A stretch of DNA of 64,000 nt from an uncultured Sphingomonadaceae bacterium (lineage in GTDB: Bacteria; Pseudomonadota; Alphaproteobacteria; Sphingomonadales; Sphingomonadaceae), in contig CANLCX010000001.1 in NCBI GenBank assembly GCA_947489315.1, positions 58,501 to 122,500 on the forward strand, in the 5' to 3' direction. How positions within the stretch are numbered: position 1 is the stretch's first letter; every line of letters starts with the position of its first letter. The position numbers were made by a program, and so were the translations under genes. This document shows positions 25,594 to 32,958 of the stretch, in pieces. Below the pieces are notes generated by a model. That model saw nothing but the letters and a program-made list of their open reading frames with translations. It had not been told where the DNA came from and searched no databases.

Positions 25594-27498
25594 ATGAGCA
25601 AAAACCAGTCTGAATATGCAAAGATAAGCGCTTTTGCAGCGGATGAACCAGAGAAATTCTGGGCTGATGTCGCGGAAAAGCTGAGTTGGACAAAGCGTTG
25701 GGATGCGGTTGTCGGAAAAGCGGAAGGCCCGATCCCGCGCTGGTTCATCGGAGGAGAACTCAACGCATGCTATAATTGCGTTGACCGGCATGTTGATGAT
25801 GGCTTTGGCGATCAAATCGCGATCCAATATGAAAGTCCGGTAACAGAGACGGCGCGCAGCCTGACCTTTGCCGAACTGAAAGATACTACCGCCCGGCTAG
25901 CCGGAGCCATGCAAGCGCGCGGGGTCGCAAAGGGTGACCGTATCATCATCTATATGCCCAACTCGCCTGAGGCTGTGATCGCGATGCTGGCATGCGCGCG
26001 TATTGGCGCCATTCACTCTGTGGTTTTCGGGGGATTTGCGGCCAAGGAGCTGGCTGCGCGGATAGACGATGCGACGCCCAAATTGGTTATCGCCGCCAGC
26101 TGCGGGATTGAGGGCGCTAAAATTCTGCCTTATCAACCGATGCTGGAAGAGGCCTATGCCCTTGCCGATCATGAAATCGACGCGACGATCTATTGGCAGA
26201 GAGAACAAGCGCCGGCAGAATTAGATGGTACACGTGCATTGGACTGGGCGAAGGAAGTTGCGGATGCGGAACCGGCATCATGCGTGTCGGTGGCTGCAAC
26301 AGATCCGCTTTATATTCTCTATACATCAGGAACAACCGGACAGCCCAAGGGCATCGTCCGCGATACGGGCGGCTATCTCGTTGCGCTCGCTTGGACGATG
26401 GAAGGCATTTACAACTGCCCTCCCGGTGACACTTATTGGGCGGCGAGCGATGTCGGTTGGGTTGTGGGCCATAGCTATATTGTTTACGGGCCGCTTTTGA
26501 ACCGCAACACCACCGTAGTGTTTGAAGGTAAGCCAGTCGGCACGCCGGATGCGGGTATATTTTGGTCGATTATGGCGAAGCACAAGGTGCGCAGTTTCTT
26601 CACCGCGCCGACCGCAATTCGGGCAATCAAACAGATTGATCCGGAAGGTGCACTGGCAGCCGGGCATGATCTGTCACCCTTGCAGGCTGTCTATCTCGCT
26701 GGTGAGCGCACCGACCCCAGCACCTTGGAATGGACGGAAAATCTGCTGGGCAAAACGGTGGTTGATCATTGGTGGCAGACGGAAACAGGTTGGGCTATTT
26801 GCGCGAATCCATTGGGTATCGAAGAGTTACCAACCAAAGCAGGTTCAACCAGTGTCCCGATGCCTGGGTGGAATATTGAATGTTTGGATGACGATGGCGC
26901 GCCGGTTGCTGCAAATGAAACGGGAGCAATTGTTGCCAAGCTGCCGCTGCCACCGGGCGCTGCACCAACCCTATGGAATGCCGAAGCGCGTTATGTCGAG
27001 GCCTATCTGGATCGCTATCCCGGCTATTATCTCTCCGGTGATGCCGGTTATATTGACGAGGACGGCTTCGTCTATGTGATGACGCGTACGGACGATGTGA
27101 TCAACGTTGCCGGGCACCGGCTATCATCCTCTGCTATTGAAGAAGTTCTGGCCGCCAATCCAGCGGTCGCGGAATGCGCGGTGGTTGGAATTTACGATAG
27201 CTTGAAAGGTCAAATACCGGCCGGTTTTGTTGTTCTAAAGGCAGGGGAAGAGAGCGATCCTGCCACATTAGAAAAACAGCTTATTTTGGATGTGCGCACG
27301 GCCATTGGACCCGTTGCGGCGTTTAAGCAGGTTCATATTGTCAGCAAGCTGCCCAAAACCCGGTCCGGTAAAATCTTGCGCCGCAACATCAGACAAATTG
27401 CCGACAAGGAAGAAGCAACAATCCCTGCGACCATAGAGGATCTAACTGTGCTGGATGAATATTATGATCTATTTGACCATGAATCGGGCGCGACATGA
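25594..27498 (+). CDS. prpE: Propionyl-CoA synthetase-like acyl-CoA synthetase (PrpE/ACSS family)
   Basis: 634 residues from the ATG at 25594, which has an AAAGGAGG ribosome site. The protein matches PrpE along its length: CARIGAIHSVVFGGFA, the adenylation motif YILYTSGTTGQPKG, GWVVGHSYIVYGPLL, RTDDVINVAGHRL, and the acetylation/catalytic lysine in LPKTRSGKILRR. It should activate a short-chain acid, best guess propionate, to its CoA ester with ATP. One deviation is YLAGERTDP where PrpE has a GEPLD-type segment. The stop overlaps the PEP-mutase-family lyase start by four bases. That coupling suggests the lyase releases the acid this enzyme activates. Acetate or another short acid is possible; the symbol is used with that reservation. 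Confidence 0.87.
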   Translation: MSKNQSEYAKISAFAADEPEKFWADVAEKLSWTKRWDAVVGKAEGPIPRWFIGGELNACYNCVDRHVDDGFGDQIAIQYESPVTETARSLTFAELKDTTARLAGAMQARGVAKGDRIIIYMPNSPEAVIAMLACARIGAIHSVVFGGFAAKELAARIDDATPKLVIAASCGIEGAKILPYQPMLEEAYALADHEIDATIYWQREQAPAELDGTRALDWAKEVADAEPASCVSVAATDPLYILYTSGTTGQPKGIVRDTGGYLVALAWTMEGIYNCPPGDTYWAASDVGWVVGHSYIVYGPLLNRNTTVVFEGKPVGTPDAGIFWSIMAKHKVRSFFTAPTAIRAIKQIDPEGALAAGHDLSPLQAVYLAGERTDPSTLEWTENLLGKTVVDHWWQTETGWAICANPLGIEELPTKAGSTSVPMPGWNIECLDDDGAPVAANETGAIVAKLPLPPGAAPTLWNAEARYVEAYLDRYPGYYLSGDAGYIDEDGFVYVMTRTDDVINVAGHRLSSSAIEEVLAANPAVAECAVVGIYDSLKGQIPAGFVVLKAGEESDPATLEKQLILDVRTAIGPVAAFKQVHIVSKLPKTRSGKILRRNIRQIADKEEATIPATIEDLTVLDEYYDLFDHESGAT

Positions 27499-28355
27499 GC
27501 GGGGCTGCGCTTCGAGCTAAAATGGCTGGCGATCAGATAATCGTAGCGCCGGGCATCTATGACCATATGAGCCTGTTAATGGCCAATAAAGTCGGCTTCG
27601 ACGCGCATTATGCCTCTGGCTATTGGGGCACGGCCTCGGCAATGGGTGAGCCGGATGTTGGTATCGCGGGCTATAGCGATTTCATTCGCATTTTTGGCGC
27701 TTTTGCAGCCAAGAGCAAAGCGCCTATCATTGCCGATGCAGATACCGGTTTTGGCGGTATCGCCAATTTGGCCCATGCCGTCAAAGGCTATCAAAAGGCT
27801 GGGATTGCGGCGATTCAGATCGAGGATCAGGGTTTCCCCAAAATATGCGGTCATGTTGGCCGTGCGGTTTCCGTCGAAGCGGATGAAATGATCGCGCGCA
27901 TGAAAGTCGCTGTTGAGGCTAGGGGCGACGGGGATATTTTGATTATCGCGCGCAGCGACGCCCGTCGGACAGAGGGGCTGGATGCGACAATAGAGCGGCT
28001 CAACCAATATGCAGAAAACGGCGCCGATATTTTGTTTTTGGAAGCGCCGCAAAGTCTGGAAGAAATAACAGAAGCAGCAGGCCGGGTGACCAAGCCGATT
28101 TTGATTAACGCGGCGCATGGCGGCTTTACGCCCATATTGTCGCCGCAGGAATATCAAAAGCTTGGTGTCAAATTTGTCATCTATCCGGCTGGCGCTCCAC
28201 TTGCAGCGGCGCAGGCGGCTCAAAATTTCTACGCCAATTTGAAAGCTGGCGACGCCAATGATGAGGGCAAGGGCCACTTTGACTTTGGTGAGATGTCCCG
28301 TTTGTTGGGTATTGATGATGTCGTTGCGCTTCAGAAACGGCACGACAGTGTCTAG
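27495..28355 (+). CDS. Isocitrate lyase/PEP mutase superfamily C-C lyase
   Basis: 286 residues. The TIM barrel carries VAPGIYDHMS near residue 16, ADADTGFGG near 82 and IQIEDQGFPKICGHVGR near 110, with the complete K-x-CGH loop (C118) of methylisocitrate lyase and dimethylmalate lyase. It is therefore expected to be an active lyase splitting a 2-methyl- or 2,3-dimethyl-malate-type acid into pyruvate or glyoxylate plus a smaller acid. The gene is translationally coupled to the PrpE-like synthetase upstream (ATGA overlap) and overlaps the alcohol dehydrogenase downstream. Its paralogue at 7567 lacks the cysteine loop. 2,3-Dimethylmalate cleavage gives propionate plus pyruvate, which would fit; this is inference. 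Confidence 0.86.
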   Translation: MSGAALRAKMAGDQIIVAPGIYDHMSLLMANKVGFDAHYASGYWGTASAMGEPDVGIAGYSDFIRIFGAFAAKSKAPIIADADTGFGGIANLAHAVKGYQKAGIAAIQIEDQGFPKICGHVGRAVSVEADEMIARMKVAVEARGDGDILIIARSDARRTEGLDATIERLNQYAENGADILFLEAPQSLEEITEAAGRVTKPILINAAHGGFTPILSPQEYQKLGVKFVIYPAGAPLAAAQAAQNFYANLKAGDANDEGKGHFDFGEMSRLLGIDDVVALQKRHDSV

Positions 28356-29454
28356 AGAAATACAAGCAGCCGTATCCGCCGGAAAAGGAGCGTCGCCGAT
28401 TATCGAGTCCTTGCTGCTCGACGATCCACTCTCGGATGAATTGGTTATCGCCGTTCAGGCGGCCGCCATTTGTCATACAGATATCGGTATTTCCGAATGG
28501 TCTGAAACGCCCCGCGTATTTGGTCATGAGGGGGCTGGCATTGTCACTGATATTGGCCGGGATGTTAGCCGTTTCAAAATCGGTGATCGGGTGGTTGCGA
28601 CATTTGGTTCCTGTGGCCAGTGCCGCAATTGTAACGATAGCCATCCGGCCTATTGTTTCGACAATATCGCGCTGAATATTGAAGGACAGCGCAGCCGCCC
28701 CGCACTGACACGGCCTGACGGCAACGAAATCGGGGGTGCCTTTTTCCAGCAGAGCAGCTTTGCCACCCATGCGCTGGTCACCGAACGCAATGTGGTCGCC
28801 ATACCCGACGATATGGATTTTGCCACAGCCGCGCCATTGGGTTGCGGGATACAGACGGGTGCTGGAGCGGTTATCAACAATTTTGCGGCGGAAGCGGGCC
28901 GTCCCTTGCTGGTCATTGGCTGCGGCGCCGTTGGATTAGCAGCGATAATGGCCGGGGAAATCGCGGGCTGTTTTCCCATCATCGCGAGTGACATAAACGC
29001 GGATCGATTGGACCATGCCAAAAAATATGGCGCGGATGTTTTGGTGAGGGGTGATGATCCGAATTTTGTGGGCAAAGTACGGGAAGCATCATCGGGCGGC
29101 GTCTCTTACGCGCTCGATGCGGCGGGAACGCAAACAACCTTTGAGTCTGGCATTGCCTGCCTTCATCCGGGTGGTAATTTTGGTGTACTAACCATTCCCG
29201 GCGGCTTTGAAGATCCTGTTTCGCATCCGGGAGGGCTGTCGTTCATGACGACAACTATGACCGGTATTATCGAGGGGGATAGCGTTCCGGATAGCTTCAT
29301 TCCGTGGATGATCGAGCAGCACCGGGCTGGCAAACTCCCTTATGATGAATTGATAACCCGCTATCCTTTTGAAGAGATTGCGACTGCATTCGAAGCACAG
29401 CGCAGCGGCAAAGCCATTAAACCCGTCCTGATATTTGAAGGCCTATCCCCATGA
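28348..29454 (+). CDS. Zinc-dependent alcohol dehydrogenase (aryl-alcohol type)
   Basis: 368 residues from the GTG at 28348, which overlaps the lyase stop by eight bases and gives the usual family N-terminus (REIQAAVSAGKG). Starting at the ATG at 28318 or earlier would add an out-of-family leader. Catalytic zinc ligands: AAAICHTDIG and FGHEGAG. Structural zinc: CGQCRNCNDSHPAYC, with all four cysteines. Cofactor loop: VIGCGAVGLAAIMAG, followed by a strand ending ASDINADRLDHAK, whose aspartate favours NAD+. This is the medium-chain dehydrogenase branch with benzyl-alcohol dehydrogenase and class III ADH. It could feed one of the two ALDHs. It is coupled to the following flavoprotein (ATGA overlap). 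Confidence 0.88.
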   Translation: MSREIQAAVSAGKGASPIIESLLLDDPLSDELVIAVQAAAICHTDIGISEWSETPRVFGHEGAGIVTDIGRDVSRFKIGDRVVATFGSCGQCRNCNDSHPAYCFDNIALNIEGQRSRPALTRPDGNEIGGAFFQQSSFATHALVTERNVVAIPDDMDFATAAPLGCGIQTGAGAVINNFAAEAGRPLLVIGCGAVGLAAIMAGEIAGCFPIIASDINADRLDHAKKYGADVLVRGDDPNFVGKVREASSGGVSYALDAAGTQTTFESGIACLHPGGNFGVLTIPGGFEDPVSHPGGLSFMTTTMTGIIEGDSVPDSFIPWMIEQHRAGKLPYDELITRYPFEEIATAFEAQRSGKAIKPVLIFEGLSP

Positions 29455-30866
29455 GCAAGATCGAAATTATCCGCGCGGAAAGCGTAGAAACTATCATGGA
29501 CATACCTGTGATTATTGTCGGCGGTGGCGGCACCGGTTTATGCGCGGCGTTGGCCGTGCGGGATGCCGAGGTCGATGTTCTGGTGATCGAGCGGGATCGG
29601 CAGCCGCTCGGGACAACATCCATGTCCACCGGCTTGATTCCTGCGGCTGGCAGCAAGGCGCAAATGGCCAAGACGATCGACGACAGCCCCGAAATTTTCG
29701 CGCAGGATATTATCGCGAAGACAAAGGGTAAGGTGGATCAGGCGCTGGTCAGCCATCTCACCGAACAATCCGCGCGAACGATCGATTGGTTGATGGAAGA
29801 GCATGAAATCGCTCTCAGTCTCGTCGACGGTTTTACCTATCCAGGCCATAGTGCTCTGCGCATGCATGGGATGCCCAGCCGTTCCGGTGGAGAGTTAATG
29901 GGTGCGCTCGCCGCCGCCTGCGAGGCAGCAGGTGTTGATATTCTTACCGATGCGACGGTCGATGCGCTTTACGTGAATGCCGAAGATCGGATCATTGCAG
30001 TAGGTGCCACTCGTCCCGGTGGTGGACAGGATGTTATCGGGTGCAACGCTTTGATTCTGGCGTGCTGCGGATTTGCCGGCAACCAGGAAATGGTGGCAGA
30101 ATTAATTCCGGAGCTGGAGCATGCAACTTTCCACGGACACCCCGGCAACAAGGGGCATGCCGTTTTCTGGGGCCAGGAACTAGGCGCCAGCATGGCCGAT
30201 ATGAGTGCCTATCAGGGCCATGCCGGATTGGCGGCAGGCTATGGCATACCGATACTTTGGCCCTTAATTGCCGAGGGCGGCATCCAAGTGAACCGGGCGG
30301 GCCAGCGCTTTTCCAACGAAGCGGCAGGCTATTCCGAACAGGCTGTGAAAGTTCTCGAACAAGAGGGGCATGTGGCCTGGAGCATCTATGACGAAACCCG
30401 CCACCAGATCATGGAACAATTTGATGATTATCAGCAGGCAAAGTCTGCGGGATGCCTGATGACTGCCGACACGCTGGAGGAGCTTGCTAAACAAGCCGGC
30501 ATCGCGGTTGAAGGCTTAAAGGCTAGCGTGGCGGACACATGGGCTTTGGTAGACAGCGCCAAGCCCGATCAATTTGGGCGGAGCTTTGCCGGTAAGCAGA
30601 AATTGGCGGCCCCTTTTTATGCCGTGCGGGTTACCGGCGCTTTATTTCATACGCAGGGCGGCCTCGAGGTCGATAGGGATGCCCGGGTTTTGAAGACGGA
30701 TGGCACCATATTTCCCAATCTCTACGCAGGCGGAGGCGCGGCGCGCGGTATTTCCGGACCAGGCGCTGATGGCTATATGGCCGGGAACGGGTTAATGACA
30801 GCGACCACTCTGGGACGGCTGGCTGGAGAGCATGCAGCCCGATCAAGCGCTGCGACAAATGTCTAG
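29451..30866 (+). CDS. FAD-dependent oxidoreductase (fumarate reductase / ketosteroid dehydrogenase-like flavoprotein)
   Basis: 471 residues of the FAD_binding_2 family. N-terminal FAD motif VIIVGGGGTGLCAALAV near residue 19 and the SMSTGLIPAAGS loop near 60; C-terminal FAD contact with TQGGLEVDRDARVL and YAGGGAARGISGPGADGYM. Relatives include fumarate and urocanate reductases, tricarballylate dehydrogenase and 3-ketosteroid-delta-1-dehydrogenase, all acting on the C-C bond next to a carbonyl or carboxyl group. No covalent-FMN domain or haem motif is present, so it is a soluble single-domain version. Start coupled to the ADH stop. It is the last gene of the PrpE-like operon and overlaps the convergent IclR gene end by four bases. 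Confidence 0.86.
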   Translation: MSKIEIIRAESVETIMDIPVIIVGGGGTGLCAALAVRDAEVDVLVIERDRQPLGTTSMSTGLIPAAGSKAQMAKTIDDSPEIFAQDIIAKTKGKVDQALVSHLTEQSARTIDWLMEEHEIALSLVDGFTYPGHSALRMHGMPSRSGGELMGALAAACEAAGVDILTDATVDALYVNAEDRIIAVGATRPGGGQDVIGCNALILACCGFAGNQEMVAELIPELEHATFHGHPGNKGHAVFWGQELGASMADMSAYQGHAGLAAGYGIPILWPLIAEGGIQVNRAGQRFSNEAAGYSEQAVKVLEQEGHVAWSIYDETRHQIMEQFDDYQQAKSAGCLMTADTLEELAKQAGIAVEGLKASVADTWALVDSAKPDQFGRSFAGKQKLAAPFYAVRVTGALFHTQGGLEVDRDARVLKTDGTIFPNLYAGGGAARGISGPGADGYMAGNGLMTATTLGRLAGEHAARSSAATNV

Positions 30867-31651
30867 TCTGCCGACTTTTTGAGGCTTTCGGTTATCTGTG
30901 CAGCTGTCTTTTGCATGGCCTCGAGGAAATTTCCGGTAGCCTCATCTGCTTTTAGCGCAGAAGCAAAATAGATGATTGCCAGTGAACCAATAATGTCACC
31001 GTCCGGACCATTGACCGGTACGGCAAGAGAGGATGTTTTTCCCGGTTCCTCATTATAGAAATTGCGCATTTGATGGGCAAAGCCGTCGCTGCGTATTTTA
31101 TTCAAGACAACATCATCGGAAAGCATCAGCAGTCCCATTCTTGATGTTTCATTATCTGTGGCCTGCCATGCTTCTACAATCGTTTGGCGCTCTTCGTCAG
31201 AGCAATGGGCAAGATAAGATTTGCCCGTAGCACATTCGGCAATCGGTAACGTATATCCGGGATAATAGTTGCTGAAGGTCAGCGATGTCATCTTGTGGGT
31301 GGAATCGCGCACCATCATTCGCGTTCCGACCCGGGTAGCCAAAGATACCGGCCAGCTGAATTCGCGGCAGAGCTCCTCCAAATGGGGGCGAGCAACCGCC
31401 ACGAGTTGATCCTCTGATTGAAACCCTGTTGCAAGTGTTTGTACTAACGAGGTTACGCGATACCGCTTGCGGGCTGGTTCGCGTTCAATCAGACCTTCAT
31501 GCAAAAAGGTTTGCACGATGCGACACGCGGTCGGGTAAGGGATGTTTGCACTTTTCGAGATGTTCATCATCGTGATGGGGCCATCGCGATTGACAGCCGA
31601 AAGTACCGCTATGCCGCGAGTGATCGCTCTAATAGGTACGCCACGTTCCAT
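30863..31651 (-). CDS. IclR-family transcriptional regulator
   Basis: 262 residues: an N-terminal winged helix-turn-helix (about residues 8-65, with MMNISKSANIPYPTACRIVQTFLHEGLIER) and a C-terminal IclR effector domain with LPIAECATGKSYLAH and AVPVNGPDGDIIGSLAI. Regulators of this family govern aromatic and organic-acid catabolism, often binding an intermediate as effector. It lies at the end of the catabolic cluster, convergent with the PrpE-like operon. A 19-bp palindrome sits only 13 bp before its start, suggesting autoregulation, and three similar palindromes occupy the divergent promoters at 1.7, 6.5 and 25.5 kb. It is the only regulator in the first 31 kb, so it is the likely master regulator of the cluster. 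Confidence 0.93.
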   Translation of the reverse strand: MERGVPIRAITRGIAVLSAVNRDGPITMMNISKSANIPYPTACRIVQTFLHEGLIEREPARKRYRVTSLVQTLATGFQSEDQLVAVARPHLEELCREFSWPVSLATRVGTRMMVRDSTHKMTSLTFSNYYPGYTLPIAECATGKSYLAHCSDEERQTIVEAWQATDNETSRMGLLMLSDDVVLNKIRSDGFAHQMRNFYNEEPGKTSSLAVPVNGPDGDIIGSLAIIYFASALKADEATGNFLEAMQKTAAQITESLKKSAD

Positions 31652-31663
31652 ATGCCCATCCCT

Positions 31664-31682
31664 CTATCCGTCACGCGGATAG
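31664..31682. promoter_or_regulatory. Candidate IclR operator, site 3 (autoregulatory)
   Basis: CTATCCGTCACGCGGATAG is a perfect 7-5-7 inverted repeat 12 bp upstream of the IclR start codon. It is the most symmetric of the four matching sites and therefore the best anchor for the motif. A repressor bound here would overlap the ribosome or promoter region. Confidence 0.7.
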
Positions 31683-31749
31683 ATAAGCGGATTCAGGCAG
31701 TTACCGCAACTCATTTTATGCTGCGCTGCGCAATATTTTATTCACGCCG

Positions 31750-32721
31750 CTAGTCTCCAATAGCGGTTGCGATCCAGTGGTGGGTATCGGGAAACCGGCG
31801 CTCCAATTCTGGCAAATCATTGATACATAGAAATTTTATGCTGGCGCTCTCGGCGCTGTGTAAAAATCCGCTGATCTGCTGTGCGGTCCATCGGCCTGAC
31901 TCATCGCCATCGACGTGGAGGTGGTCGCGTGTTTCGTGAATACGGCCCAGTCCTTTTTTAATACAATGGTGGTTGTGCAGGCTTTGCGGTAAAAACTGTT
32001 CGATGTCGCGAAAGCGAAAGGAGCTGTTGCGGACGAACCGGTCATGATGATCGGCAAATAATTCCGCCATGATCGATCGTTGCATCGGGTGGACAACATG
32101 CGCGCTGGCGAACATATGGTCAGCGCCAAATCCCGCAAGACTGGCGGCCTCAATCTGGTTATAATGGTTGAGCAACGCCGCCGCGTCCCGGCTATCCCCG
32201 CATTCCTCCAGATCCGAAAAATCCACCCATTTGCCGCGCATCACCGGGCCCGTCGCGGTGAAGAAATCAGCAAGCTCGACGCGAGACGTCAGGAATACGT
32301 CGTCGTTAAAATAGATGAAATGTTCGGACAGACCGGGTATCCGCCACAAAAAAGTTTCGATCGAGAGCGAGTTAAACGTGGGCAGCGCCGCTTCATAGCC
32401 AGCAAAAATCTCTTGATGGTCGACGATGCTGATTTTTTCGCTAAATTCCGGGGGCAGGCCGGAAAGGATGGGGATTTGACCATCGGTAACGATCCATATT
32501 CGCCGTACATCTGGCGCGTTATTGGCGATGGACCGCAGGCAATAGTTCAACTCGTCACTGCATAGCCAGCGATGCGGGTTAATGCCGTTGCCATGCAAAG
32601 GCGCCTGCGCCCCGTTCAGGTAACGGTCCCGCTCGGCCTTTAACTCAGGGTCGGCTCCATCGACCCATGTAATGACAATGTCCGCATTAAACATTGGGCC
32701 TGATAGCCAAGTCATCGGCAT
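31750..32721 (-). CDS. Stealth-family sugar-phosphate (phosphoryl)transferase
   Basis: 323 residues. The Stealth conserved regions are readable in order: CR1 DIVITWVDGADPEL near residue 14; CR2 WLCSDELNYCLRSI, then RRIWIVTDGQIP and IETFLWRIPGLSEHFIYFNDDVFL; and a later CR3-like segment HHDRFVRNSSFRFRDIEQF. Stealth proteins transfer hexose-1-phosphate to build capsular or exopolysaccharides with phosphodiester links, and are related to the GlcNAc-1-phosphotransferase of the eukaryotic lysosomal pathway. No other polysaccharide gene lies in the window, so it is an orphan here. It is divergent from the two-partner secretion operon across 237 bp. Modification of a surface glycan linked to the secreted adhesin is a guess. 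Confidence 0.87.
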   Translation of the reverse strand: MPMTWLSGPMFNADIVITWVDGADPELKAERDRYLNGAQAPLHGNGINPHRWLCSDELNYCLRSIANNAPDVRRIWIVTDGQIPILSGLPPEFSEKISIVDHQEIFAGYEAALPTFNSLSIETFLWRIPGLSEHFIYFNDDVFLTSRVELADFFTATGPVMRGKWVDFSDLEECGDSRDAAALLNHYNQIEAASLAGFGADHMFASAHVVHPMQRSIMAELFADHHDRFVRNSSFRFRDIEQFLPQSLHNHHCIKKGLGRIHETRDHLHVDGDESGRWTAQQISGFLHSAESASIKFLCINDLPELERRFPDTHHWIATAIGD

Positions 32722-32834
32722 TTGGGTAGTGTCTCCCTGGGCATGGGATGGTTTGTCATCAGCCCATGCGATGACATGGGCCGATCTAATTTTCTTGCCC
32801 CAAGTAAAGGCGGTTTTCGGGCTGTTCTAATCCT

Positions 32835-32847
32835 CCCCACTGTGGGG
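32835..32847. promoter_or_regulatory. Short GC palindrome in the Stealth/TpsB spacer
   Basis: CCCCACTGTGGGG is a perfect 13-bp palindrome about 110 bp from both divergent genes (Stealth 5' end at 32721, TpsB at 32959). It could be an operator; it is not followed by a T run, so a terminator is unlikely. Confidence 0.35.
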
Positions 32848-32884
32848 GAAAAGACACAATGATGATCAAATAGCGCGTGTCAAA

Positions 32885-32923
32885 TTTACAGAATTGTAAA
32901 CAATTATATTTACTGTAGGTAAA
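32885..32923. promoter_or_regulatory. Tandem inverted repeats upstream of the TpsB operon
   Basis: Two inverted repeats with the same half-site lie 36-74 bp before the TpsB start: TTTACAGAATTGTAAA (32885-32900) and TTTACTGTAGGTAAA (32909-32923), centres about 23-24 bp apart. They overlap an AT-rich stretch that should hold the promoter, so a regulator binding two sites on nearly the same helix face is plausible. The regulator is unknown and none is encoded nearby. Confidence 0.5.
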
Positions 32924-32958
32924 TAGTCGAGCGGGGTGCTCCATAGGGGAAAAATAGC

